The notes beneath the pieces are model-generated. The model was not told where the DNA came from. It saw only the letters and a list, made by a program, of their open reading frames with translations, and ran no database searches. The position numbers were made by a program, and so were the translations under genes. A stretch of 64,000 nt of DNA from Hypoxylon rubiginosum (taxonomy: Eukaryota > Ascomycota > Sordariomycetes > Xylariales > Hypoxylaceae). The DNA lies in assembly GCA_902806565.1 (NCBI GenBank), contig CADCXA010000030.1:310001-374000 (forward strand), given 5' to 3'. Positions 23,548 to 33,941 of this stretch are shown here, in pieces; positions within the stretch are counted from its first letter, which is position 1; the number at the start of each line of letters is the position of its first letter.

Positions 23548-25273
23548 TCATGCAATAGGGGCATAAAAACTAAACTTTCGATCCGGATCATACTTTTCTT
23601 TGAGTGTTAATAGTTTCTCCTGGCGCCACTGCTCAGAGCCGTACCAGCTTTGCTTTGTCTCGTCCCCGGCTGCATAGTTCACGTATGAATGTAGTTCCTT
23701 GCGGTTAGTGGCGTTATGGATAATTTGGCGAAGTTGATTGCCCAAGTCGTCGGCTTTTCTGTCGAGGTCTGGTCCGGCAGGCTTATAACTAAGCACAGGG
23801 GCCACAAGTAGATTGTCGCCTCGGTAAGGGAAGGCAGTCGATTCACTAGATATGGCCTGAACACCCTGCACAGGGTAGCCTTCAACAAGGAAAAAGGAGC
23901 CATTAAGGGCAGGGGTTTCTTGAGTAGCGGCTGTAAATAGGTCATATACTTGCCGCATTGCTTGGATGTCGTAACTCTCTATATCGATTGAATAGCGAAG
24001 ATTGGCTAGACCGACGTGTTGGCATGGTGCGGGCGCGTCATCCCAACCAAGCCAGCGCGGGACATCGGTATACTCTCCACTACCGGCGTCTTCCGTAGCA
24101 GGCCCTAGGTCACGAAAAGGCTGCAGGTGGATAGAGTCCACCGTGGTCACACCCTCTTGAACAATATAATAAAAAGTTACAGGCTAAGGGAACTGTCAGC
24201 TTATATGTAAGGGAAGCAAGCAGATGGCTCTTTTGGTTACCTTAGGATCAATGTTAGGGCTGTACATGAAGAATCCATAGTTAATGACATTGGGAGGTGG
24301 TGGCAGAAGATGCTCGTTGATGGCTGCATAAAGCCCTTCGACTTTATCATCGGTGAAGGTGAACGCAGCGTATGCCCAGTTACGATGCTTAATATCGTAA
24401 ACTTTCATTGTGATTGAAGTCACAATACCAAAGTTATGACCAGCCCCTTGCACAGCCCACCAAAGGTCAGGGGAATTCTCGTCAACCGTCTGTAGAGTTC
24501 CATTGGCCAGCACAATGTTCATCGAGAGAAATTGGTCTGAAATGAGGCCATGGTGTCCTTGAAGAAGGCCATGCCCACCTCCCAGACCCGGACCGAGAAG
24601 GCTGGTGCACTCACAGCCGCCGGTTACTGCGCGTAGCATTAGTACGGCAAAGCGAAGCAGATGTAAGTACATCAAATGATGATTAAACTTTGACCAGGAT
24701 TCTTGGATTGGAATGGAATTGAAGGGATACGACCTACCAGTCTGTTTTCCAGCAGCCCAGAGAGAGTCAACAACAACCTTGGATAAAGTCCCACCAGCTA
24801 TTTTGGCGGACGTTCCATCTTCAGAGACTCTAACGTCGCTCAACTATTCCATCCAGATTTCGATACCGTTCTGCATTTTGCTTAGAGATTTGATCGCTCC
24901 GTGGCCGCCGGTGTAGGCAAGGAAGGGGATGTCGTTTTGATTCGCATATTTGACCTTGATCAATTGATTTAGAAAGTTGCTTTCTCACCGCAAACTGGGT
25001 AGGTAGACTCACTATCTCGACGACATCCTCTTCAACGGCCGGAACTGCGACGACACTCACACCTGGAGCGTATGATACTGACCATCGATTTGTTGATCTG
25101 ACGAAGGCATCTGATCCAGGATAATAGAGGTTGGCATTTGGCGAAAGCTTCTCTGAGAGTGCTGTAAGATCATTGCTTCCTGGAGGACATAAGGACGCAA
25201 GCCAATGATCTGAGGACAGGCCTTGACAGATAGATGATGCGGCCCAAGCGGCAACAACTGTGATGACTTCCAT
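23548..25273 (-). CDS. Secreted FAD-linked oxidoreductase, BBE type
   Basis: Berberine-bridge-like oxidases use bicovalently bound FAD to oxidise sugars, alcohols or pathway intermediates. Four exons (25013-25273, 24738-24954, 24241-24626, 23548-24183) total 499 residues. The start at 25273 gives the signal peptide MEVITVVAAWAASSICQG; an upstream in-frame start is possible but would bury it. The FAD-binding domain has the TGGHG block with His105 as the expected covalent ligand. The CECTSLLGPGLGGGHG block carries Cys164 and Cys166, one of which would be the second flavin link. WWAVQGAGHNFGIVTSITMK closes the FAD domain. The C-terminal BBE motif is present (SYVNYAAGD...KEKYDPDRKFSFY). Intron 2 (24627-24737) has a TACTAAT branch. 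It is head-to-head with a broken PKS fragment 620 bp away, so it may once have served a metabolite pathway; the substrate is unknown. Confidence 0.92.
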
Positions 25274-25895
25274 CCTGAGTCGCCAAATTGATGGGAGAAT
25301 GCGATCGAACATGAGGGAGGACTGGGTGGGAAAACGATTATGACAGGAGACACTGATGGTGATGCAATGAAGATGAGACAAACAAGATGTGGCCTGCATT
25401 TACGATGCTACCAACATCAGGAAAGAGATTGCGCCTGGGTCGAGTAAGTACCTAGATACTTATATACCTCATTAAAGTGCAAAAAAAAACCCCCTTCGAC
25501 TTACCCGAAAAAGTAGTATCGGCATTTTTCATTTATCGAATTTGATGAACTAACATTAACTACTAAATGATGGTGGAAATGATCATCCCTACCTGCGTAG
25601 TGTAGCTGTTTCGTGCTGAGATGCGACACTTCATAAGAAGTCTACATTCAGCGTATTGTAATTAGTTAGGCGGATTCCCTGCAATTTGATCACCTTTCGT
25701 TTCTAATGGTGTGTTTTCAAAACCTGAGAGTCTACCTAAGATAAGCTCTTCTCATAACCCTTCCTAGGTGAAGTGATCTTAGAATACACCACTTATTACT
25801 TAACCATCCGCATATTCTTCTCGTCTAACGGCTTCGTGATGGAAAACCTTGGGTCTCAGCTGCGGGGTGATATAATGAAATAGTACCCTCCGGGT
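25274..25895. other. Intergenic between FAD oxidase and PKS relic
   Basis: Contains the promoter of the leftward FAD oxidase. A run of nine A precedes CCCCC at about 25480-25495. No additional coding similarity to a PKS N-terminus could be recognised. Confidence 0.45.
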
Positions 25896-26262
25896 ACTAT
25901 AGCTATTGTCGGGACGGCGTGCAAGTTCCCTGGGGCAGACTCTGTCGAAGATTTTTGGAAACTTTTGGACAGTGGATTATCCATGGGAATAGAACCCCCC
26001 AAACGGCCGGTTTCCAACCCACGAGCATAAGCGTAGCACCGAAAAACCAGTGTACTATGGACATTTTCTTAATGATGTGGCCAGCTTTGACCATCGGGTT
26101 TTCAAGAAGTCTCCCAGAGAAGCTGCCTCAATGAACCCAGCACAACGGCTGCTGATGGAGTCTCCCGCAAACTGCACCAGCCGTAGCGCCGACAACCAGG
26201 ATAATCCATTGCTATACCATCGGGGATCTGAAAGCTTCAGAGGAAACATTATTTCTTTGTGC
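25896..26262 (+). pseudogene. Polyketide synthase ketosynthase fragment (relic)
   Basis: The start reads TIAIVGTACKFPGADSVEDF, the canonical beginning of a type I PKS ketosynthase. A frame change around 26005-26011 is needed to continue into THEHKRSTEKPVYYG, HFLNDVASFDHR and FKKSPREAASMNPAQRLLME. After about 26160 another frame change leads to a weak CYTIGDLKASEE-like stretch, similar to the CYIG...YE block of these domains. The catalytic Cys region and everything beyond are absent, as is any recognisable upstream loading domain. FFKKSPREAASM-type blocks are typical of fungal non-reducing PKS. About 120 codons survive, with few changes, so the loss looks fairly recent. It cannot encode a working enzyme. 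Confidence 0.85.
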
Positions 26263-26576
26263 TTGATGAAGTGCTGATAGGATCTCAACACGACTTTCGC
26301 CCGCCCTGCGAGTAGGAGAGGTTGAAAAGGAGTGCTATTAATCCGTCAATCCCTACAGGTTGTAAAAGGACACCATAACCGTAAATTAGTCCACAGATAT
26401 ACTCGTCTACAATTGATAGACATAAAGTTGTAAACCGGGAGCAGACATAAACTGTTGAAGACAAGCGCGTATACTCTATAAGCATCTCGTTGTCGGATGT
26501 TGGAGCGTCCTAGAAGTAAGTTGTGAGTAGAGGGATAGAGATAAATAGTGCGGATTATGTAAAATGGGGTTTATTA
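26263..26576. other. Intergenic, no gene seen
   Basis: Short spacer between the PKS relic and the peroxidase stop codon. No further PKS similarity recognised. Confidence 0.4.
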
Positions 26577-28295
26577 TTATAATGACTTGCAAGTGTCGGT
26601 CAACACGTTGGTCCTCTGGAACTCTATAGTACTTTGTGCATCGCCCTCTCCCAAAGTCACATCAAACGTTGTACTGTAACTGTCCACAGAGAGCGAGGAA
26701 TGTGCCTGAAACAATATATATCCAGACTTCTCAACGCTTGTCTTCTCGAAGGCCACTGGCCGGACTTCCAGGGCGTCGATCACGACACCTTGCCGTGGCA
26801 CCTTGTGGACCAAACCAAGTGTAAGTGCCTCCTCTGCACGGTCCTTCCTAACAGCAGCGGTTATGGTCAGATTGCCCGCAACACGACAGGATTGTGGTTG
26901 TTGGTAGAGAACTGCGTCCACCAGGGGAAACCCTTGTCCGACGTTGTCGAAAGTCTCGACGACACCTGTCGACGGAGTCGTGACGTGGACGTTGAACTTG
27001 CTGGCTCCCGTGCTCGGATCGAGGGTAGTAGCGAACTCGAACCACGAGAAAACTTCACGAAACAGCCCCGATGATGTACCGCCCAGGTATGTAGCTTGCG
27101 TACTCGTGATGGTACCAGACGCGTTGGCTCCGTTGCGGTCTGCGTAGGTCAAATGTACCGCCAGATCATTATTGTTCCTGCCCGTTCCGGCGGTTGTCCG
27201 GACCCGAATACGTCCCCCGAAGTCGATCGTTCCATTGCTGTTGAGTCCCAGCGTGTTCACGTACGGCTTGATCTCGACCGGCTCGATCACATCGGTCAAT
27301 GCCACGGTCGACGGCACAGAATTGATCATCCTTTCCAGGATATCTGCGCACTTAGTTTGGAAGACGGCCGGGTCGGCAAGCGCATTCATGGTCTCGTTGG
27401 CGTCGGCACCGAAAACACGCTTGTCCGAGTTGGTCGTGTCATTCCCACCAAGCACCAGCAGGTTTCCAGGCGTGCCGTTCAGATACTGCGTCACGACCAC
27501 GTTATCGAACTCGGCAGACGAGGTAGAATTGTCTCCTTCGAATCGCGAGACTTGGCCCTCCGACGAGTTGCCTGTGATCTGGGGAAAGTTTACGCCGTGC
27601 ACCCCTCCTAGTGTGTGGCCGCACGCAACCATTTCGATCATATCACCTATCTCTCTCGGGTTAGCCTTCCATCCGCCATGCCTTATTGCTCATGTTACCT
27701 ACTGGTGTTGAAACCGGCCGTGGCAAACCTGTTGGTATGCGTCGTCAGGTCTTCCTCGGGCTTGGGTACGCCGAGCGGGCCAGCCTCCGTTGCATCTATT
27801 CGGCCGGCGCGGAACGGAACTTTCGGTCCATCGCACCTGTTCGTCGCCGCCACCACAGCCAGAGCCACCAAGTCGGACGCGGAAGCCCTGACCGAGTAGT
27901 AGTTACTCAAGAAGCCGAACGTGTTATTGAATGCGGATCCGACGTTCTCGTCGCGGTCCAGTTCGAACATGATGGATGCATCCAAACCACCGGTGCCAGC
28001 AGCTGCATCGTGAGTTGCCATGTCGTGATACGCTGTCCGAATCCACTCGGCGGCATTCTGACGGCCCTCTACGTTCGTCCCGAAGGAACAAGGGCTGACC
28101 GCTGCGCTCTTGATTAGTCTCGTCAAAAAAGAGTCGTGCGTGTGTATACACACCATCGCTGAACCCTTTACGAATATAACCGGACTGGAGCATCATGATA
28201 TCCTCCAGCTCATCATATATAGACGGCCACACATACTCGGCGATGGTGGAGGAGGCTTGAAGGAGGGCGAGCCCGGCTAAAGCGTGCTGTCTCAT
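26577..28295 (-). CDS. Secreted heme peroxidase with a C-terminal beta-rich extension
   Basis: Plant/fungal-superfamily heme peroxidases reduce hydrogen peroxide while oxidising organic substrates. Three exons (28154-28295, 27703-28101, 26577-27646) encode 536 residues. MRQHALAGLALLQASSTIAEY is a signal peptide. The distal site is RTAYHDMATHD with Arg69 and His73; the heme-proximal histidine is His191 in DMIEMVACGHTLGGVHG. Between them lie GGLDASIMFE and the RAGRIDATEAG block. Roughly the last 230 residues (from about GRIRVRTTAGTG) form a Thr/Ser/Val-rich region with no heme motif, probably an added beta-sandwich-like domain. Phase-1 introns at FSD-AVS and FNT-SDM restore the motif order. Its family is secreted; a specific lignin- or manganese-oxidising role cannot be read from the sequence. 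Confidence 0.88.
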
Positions 28296-30412
28296 GTTTC
28301 TAAAAAGGTTACTTTCGCCGTAAATGAATGATGGTCTTTTGGAATCGAAACGAATGACTGACTTGACCTACAAATTAGCTTAATACTGTGGTACATCTTT
28401 GCCTGCAGTGGTCGGGAGATAATCCCATTATAACGTGATCGTGAAGTCTTCCAGAAGTCTTCCAGAAGGCTCAAAAAATGGAGCAACGCAGTAGTAATCT
28501 CGTATGAAGGGTGCTATTTCATGCCTACCTGGTAACTAGTGGAATGGGACATCGTATTTCGCGCCGGGGGCTATACCTAGCCGGCAATACCTCCGCGCCA
28601 AGCACCTCATCAAAGGCTTAAATTATCTTCAAGATGGTGCTCCATTGGCTGTGCTGTTTAGTGGAAACTTCAGATTCTAGTTCCCTATCGCTTCAACCTC
28701 GTATTGTAATCGTGGGAAGAAGTCAACTGTGCATCAAATATGGACCTAACATTTAGACCAGTATAGACGTCCAGGGTCTTAGCCAATCAGACACACTGCA
28801 TTTCCATTTAGACGTCCTCCACGGTGCCTCGTTCGTTGAGTTTCAGATCTAACAACGAGTAGACGCTAATTGGGATAATAGCCTATCAAATACTTCACGA
28901 CGTAGTCAGTGTCATAAAGCTGCTTGAATGAAGCAGGGGCTATTCGGTGCATACCGGGTGTTGCAGGACTTTTTATTTATTTATTATTATTTTTATTTTT
29001 ATGTACGGCAAGTAAGCCGCTTGTCCTCGGTGGCCACGAGACTCACGTGCATATGGAATTCATGTTCAAAGTACATGATCGCAAGGTATATGTAGTCTTG
29101 CCTTACCTACCTGAATATGCCAGTGATAAATCCTTGGCTCCAGCCACTCGACATAAGTGTTGTTTCTCTCTTCTAGGTACTTTGGGTGAGCGAATCGACA
29201 ATACGCGAGCCACTCGGCAACAGTGTTAATTCATAAGAAAATGATAATCAAGAACTACTACTGCCTATCCAGCGAAACGGCCTTCACATAGTTTAAGACA
29301 CGGTTCAAAGTGGCGCGAAGATGAATTATGACCAATAGAGCCGGGTAGTAAGGTGTCTTCTCCCGGCTCCTGATCTTCAAACTCATGAACCTTCATCACC
29401 TCTTTCTAAAGACACGCTGCCTTATGTATCTCCTAAAGGCATGTACAAGACCTCTAGAGGCCTAAAGGACCTTGCTGAGTAGTTGAGGGATCTTGAACTG
29501 GCTCCTGGCGTCGTGTAACGCGACCTTATTGGTACAGTCGAAAAAGCTCGTACCATTTCTATCCGTATAGAGTCATAATTAAGATAAATACTCACTTAAC
29601 GATTATCGTGTTTCGCTATATGCATGCCATGAAGCTAACCAGCGGTTTGACATCAGGCACTGAATAACCGTGTGCAAGGCCACTTTACACTGGTCACGGA
29701 CTGTATTCCGTAGTCCAAGACGGACCTGAAGCGGAACGGGATGCTCCTTTGCTACAAAGATAATAATGTTACGGTCCAAGCCGGTCTGGCCGTGCCTTTT
29801 TTTCGAATTATTGTCGAACTAGTCGCAATCAACAATCGATGGTTTACTGGCAGCTGTAAGAGGCTGGGCGTGTTCATAGGTGCGGGATGATACAGCTGCC
29901 GATGCGACCCCCGTAAATAGGGAAATAGTAGGAACCGTAGATGGACCCCTGGCCAGATGCAATTCAGCCAAATTCCCCCTAATTGCCAAGGCAGCCAAGG
30001 ACATAGAACGAGACCCTCCATTTCGAGATCTAGACGATCTAGACGATCAACTATCAGCCATCAACCATCAGCCATCAGCCATCAGCCATCAGCCATCAAC
30101 CACTCTGTCAACAGCCAGCGGCTCCTACAAGCCGACCCCGAATATCTAAACGGATATATTTATATATAATTTTTGGTCCCTTCCGCTCGCGTCCCAATGA
30201 ATCTATCGGCAATCCGGTGTAGACTCGAGACGAAGGAGACGAAGGAGACGAAGAAAAGAGTTCAGACTCGCATCGCTGGCCCATGACTTGGTTTTTAACT
30301 GGCGTCCATGGCATTTGCAATCTCAACTACATTTGCATCGCCATCGACCAATATCAATACATGAATTGTTAGGGTTACCGAGCGAAGCGACCGTCTGGGC
30401 TCTCGAATTGTC
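28296..30412. other. Divergent intergenic region, peroxidase and GH92 promoters
   Basis: About 2.1 kb without a supported gene. It contains a T/A-rich TTTATTTATTTATT microsatellite near 28970-29003, a seven-base ATCAGCC repeat at 30053-30100 and a nine-base GAGACGAAG repeat at 30229-30252. The 101-codon frame at 28924-29229 owes its Leu-rich stretch to the microsatellite. Confidence 0.45.
30053..30100. repeat. Heptamer ATCAGCC/ATCAACC tandem repeat
   Basis: About seven copies of a seven-base unit, about 310 bp upstream of the GH92 start. Confidence 0.85.
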
Positions 30413-33109
30413 ATGACACCCTTTCTCAAGAGTTTACCCCGGTTCCGGCGGTTTCTTATCATCCTCCCGGTGTTAGGACTGCTGGTCTGGGCTCTGCTCC
30501 CGCCTAATAAGTTGAATTCTCCAAGATCGCTCTTCGACGTTATCAAGGACTCATCAGGGAAATCTAGCGACAAATTTTTACGATATGTTGATCCTCTCAT
30601 CGGCACCGTGAATGGAGGTGGGTAGCAAGCAACGAGCGTCAATTGAAGTTGGTCGAAGTCGCTTACCAAGACCATTATAGGCCATGTCTTTCCCGGCGCC
30701 ACGCTGCCATACGGTATGTCATTTGGATGACAGTGCATTAAAACCACCTTACTGATGCATCGCGCAGGCATGGCAAAAGCCGTCGCCGACTCCGACAACC
30801 GTGGCGAGGCAGCTGCAGGATTTGTCTCGGACGATTCGAGGATCCAAGGCTTCTCCCATCTGCACGATTCAGGTAACTAGGAAGCCAAGTCATCCTAGAA
30901 GTTCTTGCTAACCGCTCATTAGGCACCGGAGGAGTAAGTTCACCACCCTTGTCCTTTTCGCAGCTCTAACTGGCAACAGAGTCCCTCATTAGGGAACTTT
31001 CCCTTGTTCGTGCACCCAGGATGCCCGGAGGATGATTACGCTCAGTGCAAGTACACCGTCTTGGCGAGGGCGGTTCCGAGGATAGAAGGGTCAGCGACGG
31101 CACGACCAGGCTACTTCGCCATTGGTCTCAACAATTCAGTCTACGCCGAGATGACGGCGAGCGAGCATACTACGCTTTATAGGTTTAGCTTTTCCAAAGA
31201 GGCCGAGGTCGCATCTTTCAATGCCGTAGTACCCAATAGCCCGCTAATTCTCCTCGATTTGGTTGACCTAGGCAATTCTCGAAACGGAGGTGATATCCAG
31301 GTAGACCCGCAGACAGGAAGGATATCGGGGAATGGGTCATTCAGCCCTTCATTTGGAACAGGCGCCTACACAGCTCACTTTTGCGCGGATTTTACAGGCG
31401 CTGAGATACGGAAGACAGGCACATTTTTACAAACCAATGTGACAGACGAGATTCAGGCGTTCGGCCAGCTGGCGACCAATTATTACATCCCGTCCGGCTC
31501 GGCAGGTGGCTGGATCCATTTCGACCGCCCGGCCACAGGTCAGATTATGGCGCGAGTCGGGCTTTCTTTCATCTCCGTGCAGCAAGCCTGCCACAACGCG
31601 GAGACCGAAATTCCAGATTTTGGGTTTGAGGGCGTCGTAAAGGCGAGCGAAAACGCGTGGAAGGAGAAACTGTCCGTGGTTAAACCCGACCACGCTGGCT
31701 TGAGCGACGAGTTTCTGACCACGTTCTGGTCGGGCCTTTATCGCGCGCTGATCTCGCCGCAGGACTACACTGGGGAAAATCAGCTGTGGAAGTCGGATGA
31801 ACCGTACTACGACTCTTTCTACTGCATCTGGGATTCGTTCCGGGCGCAACACCCTCTTCTGACCATCATGGATCCGGCGGTGCAGACCAAGATGGTAAGG
31901 TCACTGATCGATACGTATAAACACGAGGGAAAGCTCCCGGATTGTCGCATGAGTTTCAGCAAGGGCTATACGCAAGGCGGATCCAATGCAGACGTTGTAC
32001 TTGCAGATGCGTACGTCAAGAATCTGACAGACGGTATTGACTGGGCCCTCGGGTACGAGGCCGTCGTCTCGGACGCCGAGGTGGAACCCAAGGATTGGTC
32101 AACCTCGGGCCGCGGTAGCCTCGAAAACTGGCACAAGCTAGGATACGTGCCGTACGACGATATAGATCATAACGGGACGGGTCCTATGAGCCGAGCCATC
32201 TCGCGCACGGTGGAATACGCGTACGACGACTTTGTGATCGCGCTGATGGCGCGGGGGCTGGGTCACAAGGGCGACGAGACCAAATACTTACAGCGCAGCC
32301 GCAATTGGAAGAACCTGTTCAACCCGGAGCAAGATGACAGGTACCGGGACGAGTCCGGGAAGGTTATAATGTCGGACTTCAAAGGTTTCATGCAGCCACG
32401 TTTTCGCAACGGCACGTGGAGGTACCAGAACACGCGACTCTGCAGCCCCATATACCAACAGCACAGCTGTTATTTCGATACCCAATATGATACGTATGAA
32501 GGAAGCCCGTGGCTTTACACCTTCTATGTGCCACAGGACATGGCTAGCCTGGTCGAGGCGCTGGGCGGGCGCGACACATTCGTCGAGCGGCTCGACCACT
32601 TCCACTCGTCGGGGATCAACTACATGGGGAACGAGCCCAACTTTTTGACGACGTTCCAGTTCCACTACGCGGGACGGCCCGGGCGCAGCAACTACTGGCT
32701 GCACCAGTACATCCCGGGGCAGTTCAACGCCAGCGTCAACGGCATCCCGGGCAACGACGACTGCGCCATGGGCGCCTTCACGGCCTTCGCCTTCATGGGC
32801 TTCTACCCGGTCGCCGGCCAGGACGTCTACCTGCTGACGGCGCCCATGTTCCGCCAGGTCAGCCTGCGGACGCCGTCCGGCCGGCAGGCGACGCTGCGCA
32901 ACGTCGGCGGCTTCGACGCGCCGCGCTACGACAACATCTACATCCAGAGCGCTAAGCTTAACGGCAAGCCGTACACCCGGAACTGGATCACGCACGACTT
33001 CTTCGTCCACGGCGGCGTGCTCGACTTCGTGCTGGGTAGCACTGAGAGCGACTGGGGGAGTAGGAGCGAGGATCTGCCCCCTAGCCTGTCGACGGGGCTG
33101 TTGGATTGA
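30413..33109 (+). CDS. GH92 alpha-mannosidase, membrane-anchored or secreted
   Basis: GH92 enzymes are calcium-dependent exo-alpha-mannosidases, often alpha-1,2-specific. Five exons (30413-30617, 30681-30713, 30768-30872, 30923-30933, 30980-33109) give 827 residues; exon 4 is only 11 nt. The first four exons encode the conserved opening: YVDPLIGTVNGG, HVFPGATLPYGM, GFSHLHDSGTGG, SPSLGNFPLF. Residues about 13-30 (RFLIILPVLGLLVWALL) are a hydrophobic signal anchor preceded by Arg residues, typical of a type II membrane protein, although cleavage cannot be excluded. Later family blocks include WDSFRAQHPLLTI, GGSNADVVLADAY, YEGSPWLYTFYVPQD, GNEPNF and GNDDCAMGAFTAFAFMGFYPVAG. GC content rises sharply in the last 500 bases. 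Length is normal. Confidence 0.93.
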
Positions 33110-33295
33110 ATGACTGAATGGAAGAAAGGATTGGCGTTCGAAGGAGAGCACTAGTAGGCTAGGTACCTAGGTATATATGAACAATTGGCGGTACTTTAAG
33201 GGATAACGAACGCCTTCATAGGGAAAAGGGCGACGGGCAGGACACATTGAAAATGGTCAGCAGGGTGGTGACAACAGGCTTCATAGGAAAAGGGC

Positions 33296-33300
33296 AAAAA
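33296..33300 (-). terminator. Pol III terminator of tRNA-Asp
   Basis: A run of five T on the minus strand lies eight bases beyond the tRNA 3' end, the usual RNA polymerase III stop. Confidence 0.7.
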
Positions 33301-33308
33301 GAAGATCG

Positions 33309-33426
33309 CTCTCGATCGGGGAATCGAACCCCGGCCACCTGCGTATTGTACATAACAAATATCACGCTTGACGACATGATATTACTACATGACAAGCAGG
33401 TATCCTGACCACTAGACCAATCGAGA
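33309..33426 (-). tRNA. tRNA-Asp (anticodon GUC) with a 46-nt intron
   Basis: The seven-base acceptor stem (33420-33426 with 33310-33316) pairs fully with discriminator G. The D stem GTCT/GGAT, anticodon stem CCTGC/GCAGG and T stem CGGGG/CCCCG with loop TTCGATT are all intact. The loop reads TTGTCA before the intron and C after it, so the anticodon GTC is followed by A37 and then the intron (33344-33389), the canonical position. The intron has an internal AATATCA/TGATATT hairpin, and its ACAA can pair with TTGT of the anticodon loop as expected for splicing endonuclease recognition. Mature length is 72 nt without CCA. Confidence 0.92.
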
Positions 33427-33941
33427 CTAAAGAAGTGAGTATGTGGCTAGTTCTTCCATGAAAAGCTTCGCCGTAAGACGCATTCAAATACGCTGTTGAC
33501 GCATTTCACACAGGGGCGCAAATATTTGTGCGTAGGGCACAAGCGAGTGGGACTGCTCCGTAGCTAATTCCTGCCCTGACCTGACCCGACAGAACGGGAC
33601 CGCGTTAGTTCGCACCGATGAGACGCTACGGGCAATCAAGCGTCTTCGTTTTGGTGCTAGGTATCGGGTGTGGAAACCAAGCCGGACTACTGCAGTATCA
33701 AATTCGCGGTGAAGAGGACAAATCGGACTCAAATCATCGAAGTTAGGAAATAGACACGTTTTCGCCTACGGTACTCCCAGAACTCCCGCTTTATCTCGTG
33801 AGCGTAGCTAATAGTACACGGCCGCTTGGCCTCTTATCTATCGCAAAAGTAAGGAAACCCAGAACCGGTATACCTATTACACATGAGATCAAACAACTTG
33901 GCCCCTCACTCATAGGGAGTCACGGCTGTCTCTGGCCTAGG
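33427..33941. other. Intergenic, tRNA 5' side and DUF2461 3' side
   Basis: No gene is supported in this spacer. Confidence 0.45.

Noticed and set aside
28924..29229. 101-codon plus-strand frame with a Leu/Phe-rich segment
   Set aside because: The apparent membrane segment comes from a TTTATTTATT microsatellite.
32288..33151. 287-codon minus-strand open frame
   Set aside because: It overlaps the GH92 gene antisense and consists of Val/Ala/Arg/Glu-rich sequence typical of shadow frames in GC-rich codon-biased DNA.
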